NCBI RefSeq assembly: GCF_042652185.1
Contig: NZ_JBHSIX010000002.1
Origin: Actinacidiphila fildesensis
GTDB taxonomy: Bacteria; Actinomycetota; Actinomycetes; Streptomycetales; Streptomycetaceae
Strand: one strand, 5' to 3'
Length of the DNA stretch: 64,000 nt
A model generated the notes under the pieces. The model ran no database searches. It saw only the letters and a program-made list of their open reading frames with translations, and was not told the DNA's origin. Both the position numbers and the translations under genes were made by a program. Shown here piece by piece: positions 1 through 8,493 of this stretch; within the stretch, counting starts at the first letter, position 1, and each line of letters begins with the position of its first letter.

Positions 1-2147
1 GCGGTCGTTCCAGCGACGTCCGTCGCGGTCTTGCCCGCCCCGGCCGGGCGGCCGGCCTGCCGGCGGAGGGCGCGGTGGTTCCACCAAGTGCGGAAGGGCT
101 CGTGGGCCAGCGCGGGGATGTGGCGTTGCGGCGCGATGCCGCCGGCGCGCTTGGCCACCCCCGCCAGCGGCCCCCGGGCCAGGGCGTTCAGGACGCGCGC
201 ATACGGTGCGGCGGCTCGCAGCCAGACCGGGAGCCATCCCATCGAGTAGTGCGAGCGGGGGCGCAGCCGTCCTGCGTAGTGGTGGTGCAGGAACTCGGCC
301 TTGTACGTCGCCATGTCCACCTCGACCGGGCAGTCGCTGCGGCAGCCCTTGCAGGAAAGGCACAGGTCGAGCGCGTCGCGGACCTCCTCCGACCGCCAGC
401 CGTCCTCGATGATCTCGCCGGCGAGCATCTCGTGCAGCAGCCGGGCGCGGCCGCGCGTGGAGTGCCGCTCCTCCCCCGTCACCCGGTACGACGGGCACAT
501 CACGCTGTCCCCGCCGGACGAGGTGGTCGCGGACGTACGGCATTTGCCGACGCCGACGCAGCGCCGGACGGCCGCCGTGAAATCGCCGCCGTCACCCGGA
601 TAGGTGAACTCGACATCGACGGGATGCGACGCACGGGACGGCAGCACGCCGAAGCGGAGGTTGCTATCCATAGGAGCGGGGCGGACGAGCATCCCGGGAT
701 TCATTCCGCCCGCCGGGTCCCAGAGATCCTTGAAAACTCCAAAGAGAGCCACGAGTTCGGGGCCGTACATCTTCGGCAGGAGTTCCGCCCGCGCCTGGCC
801 GTCGCCATGCTCGCCCGACAGCGAGCCACCGTGGGCGACGACCAGGTCGGCGGTCGCCTCGGAGAAGCGCCGGAAGCGGGCGATGCCCGCCGGCGTCAGC
901 AGGTCGAAGTCGATACGGACATGCACGCAGCCGTCGCCGAAGTGTCCGTACGGGGAGCCGCGCAAGCCGTGCTCGCCCAGCAGCGTCCTGAACTCCCGCA
1001 GATACGCGCCGAGCCGGTCCGGTGGCACCGCGCAGTCCTCCCAGCCGGGCCATGCCTCGGTGCCGTCGGGCATCCGGGTCGCGGTCCCCGAGGCGTCCTC
1101 GCGGATCCGCCACAGGGCGCGCTGGTCGGCCGGCTCCGAGACGACGGTGTGGTCCCTGGCGCCGTCGGCGGCGGCGTGGCGGCACAGCTCCGAGGCGCGG
1201 GCCCGCGCCTCGGCCGCGGTGCCGCCGCCCATCTCCACGAACAGCCAGGCGGCGCCGCGCGGCAGCGACTCCCGGGCGGCGGCGCCCACCAGGTCGGCCG
1301 CCATGCCCTCGACGGTCAGCGGGTGGTGGGGCAGCAGCAGGTGCGCGGCTTCGGCGGCGGCGCTCTCGTCCTCGTACCCGAGCACGGCCAGCGCGCGGGC
1401 GGCCGGCGGCTCCACCAGCCGTACGGTGGCGCGGGTCAGCACGCCCAGGGTGCCCTCGCTGCCGGTGAAGGCACGCGCCAGATCCCGGCCGTGCTCGGGG
1501 AGCAGCCGGTCCAGGGCGTAGCCGGAGATCCGGCGCGGCAGGTCGGGGAAGCCGGTGCGGAGCACGGACAGCCGCTCGTCGGCGAAGGCGGCGGTCCGGT
1601 CGTGCAGCGGCCCCGGCAGGCCGCGGCCGAGGGTGGCCCGCTCCCCGCCGTAGGTCAGCACCTCCAGCTCGTGCACGTTGTCGGCGGTCGTCCCCCAGGC
1701 GACCGAATGCGAGCCGCACGCGTTGTTGCCGATCATGCCGCCGAGGGTGCAGCGGCTGTGGGTGGACGGATCCGGGCCGAAGGTCAGCCCGTGGCCGGCG
1801 GCCGCCGCCCGCAGATCGTCGAGGACCACACCCGGCTGCACGACCGCGGTGCGCGCCTCGGGGTCGATGTGCTCGATCGCCCGCATGTGGCGGGTGAAGT
1901 CCAGCACCACTCCGACCCCCGTCGCCTGCCCGGCGATCGAGGTGCCCCCGCCGCGCGGCACCACCGGCACGCCGTACTCGCGGCACACCGCCAGCGCCGC
2001 CGCCACGTCGTCCGCGTCGCGGGGCGCCACCACGCCCAGCGGGACCCTCCGGTAGTTCGACGCGTCCATCGTCACCAGCGCCCGCGCCCCCGCGTCGAAC
2101 GCGACCGTGCCGCGTACCGCCGCCCGCATCGCCTGCTCAAGATCCAT
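1..2147 (-). CDS. FAD-linked oxidase fused to a 4Fe-4S domain (3' end outside window)
   Basis: The protein resembles D-lactate/glycolate-type dehydrogenases that oxidise a 2-hydroxyacid with FAD and pass electrons to iron-sulfur centres; the substrate cannot be read from the sequence. The start ATG at 2147 gives MDLEQAMRAAV. The FAD-binding half follows (VPRGGGTSIAGQ, then LGGMIGNNACGSHS) and the FAD-oxidase C-terminal domain ends near SGEHGDGQARAEL and DPAGGMNPGML. Two cysteine clusters come next: one with C-V-G-V-G-K-C, the other CLSCKGCRSDCPVE, a ferredoxin-like pattern. The reading frame stays open to the left edge after about 715 codons, so the expected cysteine-rich GlpC-like tail lies outside. 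It is divergent from serC with 67 bp between starts. Family is clear; substrate is inference. Confidence 0.9.
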   Translation of the reverse strand, partial: MDLEQAMRAAVRGTVAFDAGARALVTMDASNYRRVPLGVVAPRDADDVAAALAVCREYGVPVVPRGGGTSIAGQATGVGVVLDFTRHMRAIEHIDPEARTAVVQPGVVLDDLRAAAAGHGLTFGPDPSTHSRCTLGGMIGNNACGSHSVAWGTTADNVHELEVLTYGGERATLGRGLPGPLHDRTAAFADERLSVLRTGFPDLPRRISGYALDRLLPEHGRDLARAFTGSEGTLGVLTRATVRLVEPPAARALAVLGYEDESAAAEAAHLLLPHHPLTVEGMAADLVGAAARESLPRGAAWLFVEMGGGTAAEARARASELCRHAAADGARDHTVVSEPADQRALWRIREDASGTATRMPDGTEAWPGWEDCAVPPDRLGAYLREFRTLLGEHGLRGSPYGHFGDGCVHVRIDFDLLTPAGIARFRRFSEATADLVVAHGGSLSGEHGDGQARAELLPKMYGPELVALFGVFKDLWDPAGGMNPGMLVRPAPMDSNLRFGVLPSRASHPVDVEFTYPGDGGDFTAAVRRCVGVGKCRTSATTSSGGDSVMCPSYRVTGEERHSTRGRARLLHEMLAGEIIEDGWRSEEVRDALDLCLSCKGCRSDCPVEVDMATYKAEFLHHHYAGRLRPRSHYSMGWLPVWLRAAAPYARVLNALARGPLAGVAKRAGGIAPQRHIPALAHEPFRTWWNHRALRRQAGRPAGAGKTATDVAGTT

Positions 2148-2202
2148 ACGCCAACCTTGTCTCACCGGGTGGACCAGTAGCGGGACCGGGTTCAGGACGG
2201 AT

Positions 2203-2208
2203 TACGCT
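2203..2208 (+). promoter_or_regulatory. -10 hexamer of a probable leaderless promoter for serC
   Basis: TACGCT lies six bases before the GTG start of serC. This TANNNT-N6-start spacing is the usual Streptomyces leaderless arrangement. No convincing Shine-Dalgarno sequence precedes the GTG. Inferred from spacing only. Confidence 0.5.
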
Positions 2209-2214
2209 TCGCCC

Positions 2215-3333
2215 GTGGCTGATATCCAGATTCCCGCTGACATCAAGCCCGCCGACGGCCGTTTCGGCGCGGGCCCCTCCAAGGTACGGACGGAGGCGGT
2301 CGAAGCGCTGGCCGCGACCGGCACGTCCCTGCTCGGCACCTCTCACCGGCAGGCTCCGGTGAAGAACCTGGTGGGCCAGGTCCGTGAAGGTGTCCGGCAG
2401 CTGTTCTCCCTGCCCGAGGGCTATGAGGTAGTGCTCGGCAACGGCGGGTCCACCGCGTTCTGGGACATCGCCACCCATGGTCTGATCCGGCAGAAGTCCC
2501 AGCATTTGTCGTTCGGCGAGTTCTCCTCCAAGTTCGCGACCGCGGCCAAGCTCGCGCCGTGGCTGGACGACCCGTCGGTCGTCAAGTCCGACCCGGGTAC
2601 CCACCCGGTGCCGGTCGCCGAGGCCGGTGTGGACGTGTACGCGTTCACGCACAACGAGACCTCGACGGGTGTCGCCGCACCCATCAAGCGCGTACAGGGC
2701 GCCGACGCCGGTTCACTCGTCCTGGTGGACGCCACCTCCGGTGCGGGCGGCCTGCCGGTCGACATCACCGAGACGGACGTCTACTACTTCGCCCCGCAGA
2801 AGTCCTTCGCGGCGGACGGCGGCCTGTGGCTGGCCGCGTTCTCCCCGGCCGCGCTGGAACGCGCCGCCGAGATCGCCGCGTCCGGCCGGCACATCCCCGC
2901 GTTCTTCGACCTGCCGACCGCGATCGACAACTCGACGAAGAACCAGACGTACAACACCCCGGCGCTGTCCACGCTCTTCCTGCTCGCCAACCAGCTCGAC
3001 TGGATCAACGGCCAGGGCGGCCTGGACTGGGCGGTCGCCCGCACCGCGGACTCCTCGTCGCGGCTGTACGGCTGGGCCGAGAAGTCGTCGTACGCGACGC
3101 CGTTCGTGGCCGACCCGGAGCAGCGCTCGCAGGTCATCGGCACCATCGACTTCGACGACGCGATCGACGCCACCCAGATCTCGAAGGCGCTGCGCGCCAA
3201 CGGCATCGTGGACACCGAGCCGTACCGCAAGCTGGGCCGCAACCAGCTGCGGGTCGCGATGTTCCCGGCGGTCGACCCGGCCGACGTCGAGGCGCTGACG
3301 GTCTGCATCGACTACGTCATCGACAAGCTGTAA
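2215..3333 (+). CDS. serC: Phosphoserine aminotransferase
   Basis: Makes 3-phosphoserine from 3-phosphohydroxypyruvate with glutamate in cytosolic serine biosynthesis, using PLP. The 372-residue protein is the length of the actinobacterial SerC type. It begins VADIQIPADIKPADGRFG and carries LGTSHRQAPVKNLV near the N-terminus. The PLP-binding lysine is in YYFAPQKSFAADGG (about K196). The GTG at 2215 is preferred over the upstream in-frame ATG at 2107 because homology begins there, a -10 hexamer lies six bases upstream, and the longer version would run into the divergent oxidase gene. It is followed by a strong hairpin. Confidence 0.96.
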   Translation: MADIQIPADIKPADGRFGAGPSKVRTEAVEALAATGTSLLGTSHRQAPVKNLVGQVREGVRQLFSLPEGYEVVLGNGGSTAFWDIATHGLIRQKSQHLSFGEFSSKFATAAKLAPWLDDPSVVKSDPGTHPVPVAEAGVDVYAFTHNETSTGVAAPIKRVQGADAGSLVLVDATSGAGGLPVDITETDVYYFAPQKSFAADGGLWLAAFSPAALERAAEIAASGRHIPAFFDLPTAIDNSTKNQTYNTPALSTLFLLANQLDWINGQGGLDWAVARTADSSSRLYGWAEKSSYATPFVADPEQRSQVIGTIDFDDAIDATQISKALRANGIVDTEPYRKLGRNQLRVAMFPAVDPADVEALTVCIDYVIDKL

Positions 3334-3350
3334 CCGCACCCGCGACGCAC

Positions 3351-3396
3351 GACTGACGAGGGGTCCGGCCGGTGACGGCCGGGCCCCTCGTCAGTC
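3351..3396. terminator. Bidirectional hairpin terminator between serC and the convergent gene
   Basis: A perfect 21-bp stem (one G-U pair) with a GTGA loop; arms start GACTGACGAG and end CTCGTCAGTC. It lies 17 bases after the serC stop and overlaps the stop codon of the convergent gene, so it can serve both. Confidence 0.85.
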
Positions 3397-4419
3397 GGGA
3401 CGGCGGCGAAGGATCCGGCGCAGGCCGGTGGCCGCGACGAAGATCGCGGCGAGCACCGCGAAACCGACGACGGTCACACTGTGGCCGGACGAGCCGTCCT
3501 TGGCGGCGTCCGCGGCCGGTCCCTTGCCGCCCGGCCGGCCCGTGCCGGCGGATCCGGTGGCGTCCGGGGCCACGGAGTCCGGCAGGTCCTCGCCGTTGAG
3601 CGGCGCCCGCCAGACCTCGCTGTTCTTCCCCTCGCTGCCGTACATCAGCGCTCGGCCGTCCGGGGTGAAGGCCACCGACTCGCCCTGCCGCTGCATCGGC
3701 ACATCGAGGCTGCCGATCTTCGTCGGGGCGTCGCCGGACCACCGCCAGGCGGTCGCCCAGAAGTAGCCGCGCAGCACCAGCCGGGTGCCGTCGGGCGAGA
3801 ACGAACCGTCGGTCACCCAGGGCACCTCGGCGATCTTCCGGAAGACGTTCACCCCCTTCGGGCTGAGCTTCTTCGGGCCCGCGTACAGGGCGCCGCCGTC
3901 CTCGTTCTTGCTGGCGATGTAGACCCGGCCGGTCTTGGGGTGCACCATCAGCGCCTCCGCGTTCCGCGGGCCGCCCTCGTACTGGACCGTGTAGCGGATG
4001 ACGTCCACCGTCGTGTTCCCCAGCTGCTTGGGCTCGGCGAACCGGTAGATCCACACATGCGGCCAGGTCCCGCCGAGGTTGTCGCCGATGTCGCCGACGT
4101 AGATGTCGCCGTCCGGGCCGATGGAGATCGCCTCCACGTCACGGGGGTCGATGCCGCGCATCGTGACCCTGGCGACGGTCCTGCCGGTCGCGGAGTCCAC
4201 CGCGTAGACGTACGGGCCGTCGTCGCTGTCGTTGTGGGTCCAGTACACGCCCTTGTGGAGGTGGCTGGCGGCCAGTCCGCTGGACTCGGTGATCCGGGGG
4301 TCGCTGATGGTGAACGCGACGGCGGGCCCGCCGTCGGCGACGGCCCCCGGCACCGGTCCGAGAACGGCGAACGCCGCGGCGGCGACTGAGGCGGCGAGGG
4401 CGATGCGGGAGCGCGGCAT
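3391..4419 (-). CDS. Secreted, C-terminally anchored beta-propeller-like protein
   Basis: Function unknown. With the ATG at 4419 the protein has 342 residues: an N-terminal signal peptide (MPRSRIALAASVAAAAFAVL, cleavage probably near AVADG), a long WD40/PD40-like body with blade-like repeats (DGDIYVGDIGDN, KTGRVYIASKNEDGG, SPDGTRLVLRG, TPDGRALMYGSEG), a Gly/Pro/Asp-rich linker, and a C-terminal membrane segment (VTVVGFAVLAAIFVAATGL) followed by RRILRRRPD. It is therefore probably displayed outside and held by the tail. An in-frame ATG at 4443 is possible, but the 4419 start gives a standard signal peptide preceded by GGGGG. It is convergent with serC and divergent from the SGNH gene. Confidence 0.85.
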   Translation of the reverse strand: MPRSRIALAASVAAAAFAVLGPVPGAVADGGPAVAFTISDPRITESSGLAASHLHKGVYWTHNDSDDGPYVYAVDSATGRTVARVTMRGIDPRDVEAISIGPDGDIYVGDIGDNLGGTWPHVWIYRFAEPKQLGNTTVDVIRYTVQYEGGPRNAEALMVHPKTGRVYIASKNEDGGALYAGPKKLSPKGVNVFRKIAEVPWVTDGSFSPDGTRLVLRGYFWATAWRWSGDAPTKIGSLDVPMQRQGESVAFTPDGRALMYGSEGKNSEVWRAPLNGEDLPDSVAPDATGSAGTGRPGGKGPAADAAKDGSSGHSVTVVGFAVLAAIFVAATGLRRILRRRPD

Positions 4420-4504
4420 GCCCCCAGCCTGCCATCCCGTCATGTGTCGGGCTTCACGCCGCCGGGCATCGCGGCCGGGGCCGGGTATCCGCGATGATCT
4501 CAGC

Positions 4505-5185
4505 GTGCGTTATATGTTCGTCGGCGATTCCATGACCATCGGCAGCGCGGGCGACTTCACCTGGCGTTACCGCATGTGGCAGCACCTGTGCTCGCTCGGC
4601 GAGCCGTTCACGGTGGTCGGCCCGCGCACCGCGCTGCACGACAAGGAGCGCGGCGAGCCCGTCTCGCACGCGTACGCCGACCCGGCCTTCCCGGCGGACG
4701 CCCGGCGGCATCTGGCCGGCTGGGGTGAGGGCTGGCTGCACATGGCGCCGCTGATCGGGGACGCGGTGCGCGCGCACCGTCCCGATCTCCTGCTGATCTC
4801 GCTCGGTCTGATCGATCTCGGCTTCTACACGACCGCCGAGCAGACCGCGGAGAACCTGCGGAGCTTCGTCGGCGAGGCACGGTCCGCCAATCCGCGGATC
4901 CGCATGGTGCTGCTGCCGGTGATACCCAACATCCGGGCCGACCACGATCTCCCCTTCGCCGAGCAGTGCCGGGACCTCAACGTCCGGATGGCCAAGGCCG
5001 TCGCCGATCTGGACACCGGCGCCTCTCCCCTGCTGCTCGCGTCCCGGCCGGACGGCTACGAGCTGTTCACCGACACCTACGACGGCACGCACCCCGGTCC
5101 CTCCGGCGAACACCGCCTCGCGGCCGCGTTCGCCGACGCGATGCACCAGGCCTGGGGGGTCGGCGGACCGTATGCGGGCCGATAG
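4505..5185 (+). CDS. SGNH/GDSL-type hydrolase
   Basis: Probable esterase or lipase-like hydrolase of 226 residues with no signal peptide, so probably cytosolic. Block I with the catalytic serine is FVGDSMTIG right at the N-terminus; block V with the Asp-His pair is YDGTHPGPSGEHRLA near the C-terminus. The usual block III G-x-N-D is not recognisable: LISLGLIDLGFY stands in its place with no Asn, so oxyanion-hole geometry may differ. The GTG at 4505 is chosen because GDS must lie close to the N-terminus. Substrate unknown. Confidence 0.85.
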   Translation: MRYMFVGDSMTIGSAGDFTWRYRMWQHLCSLGEPFTVVGPRTALHDKERGEPVSHAYADPAFPADARRHLAGWGEGWLHMAPLIGDAVRAHRPDLLLISLGLIDLGFYTTAEQTAENLRSFVGEARSANPRIRMVLLPVIPNIRADHDLPFAEQCRDLNVRMAKAVADLDTGASPLLLASRPDGYELFTDTYDGTHPGPSGEHRLAAAFADAMHQAWGVGGPYAGR

Positions 5186-5230
5186 GCGCGGCGCCCCCTG
5201 ACACGCCCGTCCCAGCGGGCGGCCACCCCC

Positions 5231-5262
5231 TTGCTTCGAGCGCACTCGAAGAGCTTGGCTTA
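5231..5262 (+). promoter_or_regulatory. Promoter with MerR-type operator before the aldo/keto reductase
   Basis: A TTGCTT -35-like hexamer is followed by the perfect inverted repeat TTCGAGCGCACTCGAA (5235-5250), then a weak -10 around GGCTTA, a 19-20 bp spacer. MerR-family activators bind dyads inside such stretched spacers. The expected transcription start falls on or next to the ATG at 5269, so the mRNA is probably leaderless. No merR gene is in the window. Confidence 0.55.
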
Positions 5263-5268
5263 GGGGTC

Positions 5269-6264
5269 ATGGAGTACACGCAGCTCGGACGCACGGGTCT
5301 CAAAGTCAGCCGCCTGGTGCTCGGCACCATGAACTTCGGTCCCCAGACCGATGAGAACGACAGTCACGCGATCATGGACTCCGCGCTCGGCGCGGGCGTC
5401 AACTTCTTCGACACCGCCAATGTGTACGGGTGGGGCGAGAACAAGGGCCGCACCGAGGAGATCGTCGGGTCCTGGTTCGCCAAGGGAGGCGGGCGCCGCG
5501 AGAAGACCGTTCTCGCGACGAAGGTCTACGGCAACATGGCCGCCGAGGGTGACGCCTGGCCGAACGCCGACCGGCTCTCCGCCCTCAACATCCGCCGTGC
5601 CGCCGACGCGAGCCTGAAGCGGCTCGGTACGGACTACATCGACCTCTACCAGTTCCACCACATCGACCGGAACACGCCCTGGGACGAGATCTGGCAGGCC
5701 GTCGACGTCCTCGTGCAGCAGGGCAAGATCCTGTACGCCGGTTCGTCGAACTTCGCCGGCTGGAACATCGCGCAGGCCAACGAGGCGGCCGCCCGTCGCG
5801 GTTCGCTGGGCCTGACCAGCGAACAGTGCCTGTACAACCTGGCCGAGCGGCGTGCCGAGATGGAGGTCATCCCGGCGGCGCAGGCGTACGGCCTCGGGGT
5901 CATCCCGTGGTCGCCGCTGCACGGCGGGCTGCTCGGCGGGGCGCTCCGCAAGGAGCGCGAGGGCGGCGGCGCGCGCTCGACGTCCGGCCGCAGCGCGGAC
6001 GCGCTCAAGAGCGCGGCGCAGCGCGACCAGATCCAGGCGTACGAGGACCTGTGCGACAAGCACGACCTGGCGCCCGGTGATGTCGGTCTGGCGTGGCTGC
6101 TGACCCGGCCCGGGGTGACCGGGCCGATCGTCGGCCCGCGGACGCAGGCGCAGCTGGACTCGGCGCTCAACGCGGTCGAGCTGAAGCTGTCGGAGGAGTT
6201 CCTGTCCGCACTGGACGAGGTCTTCCCCGGCCCGGGGCCGTCCCCGGAAGCCTTCGCCTGGTAG
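5269..6264 (+). CDS. Aldo/keto reductase
   Basis: NADPH-dependent carbonyl reductase of the AKR superfamily, 331 residues, cytosolic. The TIM-barrel signatures are present: LGRTGLKVSRLVLGTMNFG, the Asp/Tyr pair in NFFDTANVYGWGENKGRTEE, the lysine in VLATKVYG, and the histidine region DLYQFHHIDRNTPW. The C-terminal cofactor loop is GPIVGPRTQAQLD. ATG 5269 is the natural start (MEYTQLGRTG). An operator-like dyad lies just upstream, suggesting induction by a MerR regulator. The physiological substrate cannot be assigned. Confidence 0.93.
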   Translation: MEYTQLGRTGLKVSRLVLGTMNFGPQTDENDSHAIMDSALGAGVNFFDTANVYGWGENKGRTEEIVGSWFAKGGGRREKTVLATKVYGNMAAEGDAWPNADRLSALNIRRAADASLKRLGTDYIDLYQFHHIDRNTPWDEIWQAVDVLVQQGKILYAGSSNFAGWNIAQANEAAARRGSLGLTSEQCLYNLAERRAEMEVIPAAQAYGLGVIPWSPLHGGLLGGALRKEREGGGARSTSGRSADALKSAAQRDQIQAYEDLCDKHDLAPGDVGLAWLLTRPGVTGPIVGPRTQAQLDSALNAVELKLSEEFLSALDEVFPGPGPSPEAFAW

Positions 6265-6284
6265 GACCCGGCCAGGCCGGGTCC
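6264..6284 (+). terminator. Hairpin after the aldo/keto reductase
   Basis: A 9-bp perfect stem GGACCCGGC / GCCGGGTCC with a 3-base loop, beginning at the last base of the stop codon. No T-run follows, as is usual for streptomycete hairpin terminators. Confidence 0.6.
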
Positions 6285-6343
6285 CGGTGAGAACCGGGGC
6301 CCGGCGGGCGGGGCCGGTGGCCGCGGGCGGGCGCGACGGCCTC

Positions 6344-6430
6344 TCAGCGCAGCAGTGCGCCCGCGACCACCACGACGAGCATCAGGACGAGGGCGGCGGT
6401 CACTACACGGGTTCGGGTCTTGGGGTCCAC
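6344..6430 (-). CDS. Putative 28-residue single-span membrane protein
   Basis: A GTG at 6430 opens a short frame, MDPKTRTRVVTAALVLMLVV then VVAGALLR, ending in TGA. The positively charged N-terminus and one hydrophobic segment are typical of small membrane proteins. It lies 23 bp downstream of thpR on the same strand and could be the last gene of the marR-MFS-thpR unit. A TAACCT hexamer six bases before the GTG also allows a leaderless transcript. An in-frame stop a few codons upstream excludes a longer version. No function can be assigned. Confidence 0.5.
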   Translation of the reverse strand: MDPKTRTRVVTAALVLMLVVVVAGALLR

Positions 6431-6453
6431 GTGTCGAGGTTAACCGGCCGGGG

Positions 6454-6999
6454 TCACCGGCCCAGCGGCCAGGTCGCCACCGTCTCGTAGTGGGCGTCCG
6501 GCGCCGGGTGGCTGCGCACCAGCGCGAGGGTGTCCGCGGACCACGGCGTACCCAGGAAACCGTCGAGCGCGGCGGCGTACGGGCCGAGGGCCACGCCGCC
6601 GCGGCTGCGGGCCAGCGTGAGGTGCGGGGTGTACGCGTGCTCCTGCGCCGGATCGACGCCGGCCTGCCGGGCGGCGCTCTGGACGGAGTCCGCCAGTTCC
6701 GCGAGCCGGCCGGTGTCGCCCGCGGCGCCCGCCCACAGCGCCCGCTCGCCGAACCGGCCGCCGCCGGACAGCTGCAGTTCGCAGGGCGCGTACCGCCGCG
6801 CGACGGCGGCGAGGCCGTCCCGCAGCGCGGGGAGCGTCCCGTCGGCGACCTCGCCGAGGAAGGCGAGCGTGAAGTGCCATCCGGCGCGTTCGGTCCAGCG
6901 CAGCCGGCCGGCTCCGGGGAGCCGGTGGAGCGGGGAGACGGCCAGATCGAGTTCGTCCGCCACCCCGGAGGGCGGCAGGACCGCGGCGAACAGTCTCAT
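6454..6999 (-). CDS. thpR: RNA 2',3'-cyclic phosphodiesterase (2'-5' RNA ligase family)
   Basis: Cytosolic 2H phosphoesterase that opens 2',3'-cyclic phosphates on RNA ends (formerly called 2'-5' RNA ligase). The 181 residues contain the two hallmark HxTx motifs, HFTLAFLGEV (about residue 42) and HLTLARSRGG (about residue 125), and the family start MRLFAAVLPP. It starts 10 bp after the MFS gene, so the two are almost certainly co-transcribed. Confidence 0.92.
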   Translation of the reverse strand: MRLFAAVLPPSGVADELDLAVSPLHRLPGAGRLRWTERAGWHFTLAFLGEVADGTLPALRDGLAAVARRYAPCELQLSGGGRFGERALWAGAAGDTGRLAELADSVQSAARQAGVDPAQEHAYTPHLTLARSRGGVALGPYAAALDGFLGTPWSADTLALVRSHPAPDAHYETVATWPLGR

Positions 7000-7009
7000 G
7001 CCGACGGCC

Positions 7010-8359
7010 TCACGCGGCCGTCACCAGTGGGGCGGCCGCGCCCTCACGGGGCACGAACTCGATCAGCCGGTGGTCTTTTCCCCGGTGCAGGTCCACCTTG
7101 AGCCGCAGCCCGCCGACCCGGGCCAGCACCAGGCCGACACCGACCGCCGCGAGCGCCGCGACGAGGCCGCCGGACAGGAACCCGACGCGGGCCCCGTAGG
7201 TGTCCGTCACCCAGCCGACGACCGGGCCGCCTATGGGGGTGCCACCGACGAAGACCATCATGTACAGGCTCATGACGCGGCCCCGCATGGCGGGGTCGGA
7301 GGCGAGCTGCACCGAGGCGTTGGCCGAGGTGTTGAACGTCATCCCGAAGACGCCGATCGGCAGCAGCAGGAGCGCGAACATCCAGAAGGACGGCGCCACC
7401 GCGGCCACCACCTCCAGCGCCCCGAAGGCGAACGCGGCGGCCACCAGCAGCCGCAGCCGGGTCCGTCCGCGGCGGGCCGCGAGCAGCGCGCCGCCGAGCG
7501 AGCCCAGCGCGATGATGGTGTTCAGCAGCCCGTAGGTGCTCGCACCGGAGTGGTAGACGTGGTTGACGAAGCCGGTGAGGATGATCGGGAAGTTGAAGCC
7601 GAAGGTCCCGATGAACCCGACCAGCACGATCGGCCAGATCAGCTCCGGGCGCCCGGCGACGTAGTGCAGGCCCTCCCGCAGCTGGCCCTTGCCGCGCGGC
7701 ACCCGCTCGACCTTGTGCAGCTCAGCGGTGCGCATCATCAGCAGGCCGGCGAGCGGGGCGAGGAACGACAGCCCGTTGAGCAGGAATGCCCAGCCGCTGC
7801 CGACCGCGGTGATCAGGACACCGGCGACGGCGGGGCCGATCAGCCGGGCGGCCTGGAAGTTCGCGGAGTTCAGCGAGACCGCGTTGCGGATCTCGCCGGG
7901 GCCGACCATCTCGACCACGAAGGTCTGCCGGGCCGGGTTGTCGACGACGGTCACCATGCCGAGGGCGAAGGCGATGACGTACACGTGCCAGACCTGGACG
8001 TGCCCGCTGAGCGTCAGTGCGGCGAGCAGCAGCCCGAGCCCGCCGAGCGCGGCCTGGGTGCACAGCAGGATCTGCCGCTTGGGGTAACGGTCGGCGATGA
8101 CACCGCCGAACAGGCCGAAGAGCAGCATCGGCAGGAACTGCAGCGCGGTGGTGATACCCACCGCGAAAGAAGAACCGGTGATGCTGAGCACCAGCCAGTC
8201 CTGGGCGATCCGCGACATCCAGGTGCCGGTGTTGGACACCACGGCGCCGGTCGCGAAGAGCCGGTAGTTACGAACCTTGAGCGAGCTGAACATGCCGCGC
8301 TTCGTGGTCGTATCGGGTTCTTGTCCGGGTGCGGTGTCTGAGCCGGCTGCCGAACTCAA
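7010..8359 (-). CDS. MFS efflux transporter
   Basis: A 449-residue, roughly 12-span inner-membrane transporter of the EntS-like MFS group. The N-terminus NYRLFATGAVVSNTGTWMSR and the loop GGVIADRYPKRQ (MFS motif A) are typical. The start is a TTG at 8359 supported by GGGGAGG upstream; no in-frame ATG lies nearby before the conserved region. It follows a marR gene on the same strand, fitting MarR-controlled efflux of an unknown compound. Direct repeats occupy the gap between the two genes. Confidence 0.9.
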   Translation of the reverse strand: MSSAAGSDTAPGQEPDTTTKRGMFSSLKVRNYRLFATGAVVSNTGTWMSRIAQDWLVLSITGSSFAVGITTALQFLPMLLFGLFGGVIADRYPKRQILLCTQAALGGLGLLLAALTLSGHVQVWHVYVIAFALGMVTVVDNPARQTFVVEMVGPGEIRNAVSLNSANFQAARLIGPAVAGVLITAVGSGWAFLLNGLSFLAPLAGLLMMRTAELHKVERVPRGKGQLREGLHYVAGRPELIWPIVLVGFIGTFGFNFPIILTGFVNHVYHSGASTYGLLNTIIALGSLGGALLAARRGRTRLRLLVAAAFAFGALEVVAAVAPSFWMFALLLLPIGVFGMTFNTSANASVQLASDPAMRGRVMSLYMMVFVGGTPIGGPVVGWVTDTYGARVGFLSGGLVAALAAVGVGLVLARVGGLRLKVDLHRGKDHRLIEFVPREGAAAPLVTAA

Positions 8360-8452
8360 TCTAGGTTCGCCTCCCCTGTGTGGCGTTGCGCTTCACTTCT
8401 GGTTGTTCCACGTTCTTCTGCACCCGCCGTCCGCCGGTCGGGTATCACTACA

Positions 8453-8493
8453 TCTCGGGTGTCACTGCTTCTCGGAACGTCTCGGGTGTCACT
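8453..8493. repeat. Two direct copies of a 14-bp sequence between marR and the MFS gene
   Basis: TCTCGGGTGTCACT occurs at 8453-8466 and 8480-8493, 27 bp apart; the second copy overlaps the marR stop codon. Role unknown: regulatory site for the MFS gene or local duplication. Confidence 0.6.

Noticed and set aside
75..2180. A 701-codon open frame on the plus strand over the oxidase gene
   Set aside because: Arg/Gly/His-rich translation typical of the antisense of a GC-rich gene; the minus frame has clear FAD and Fe-S motifs.
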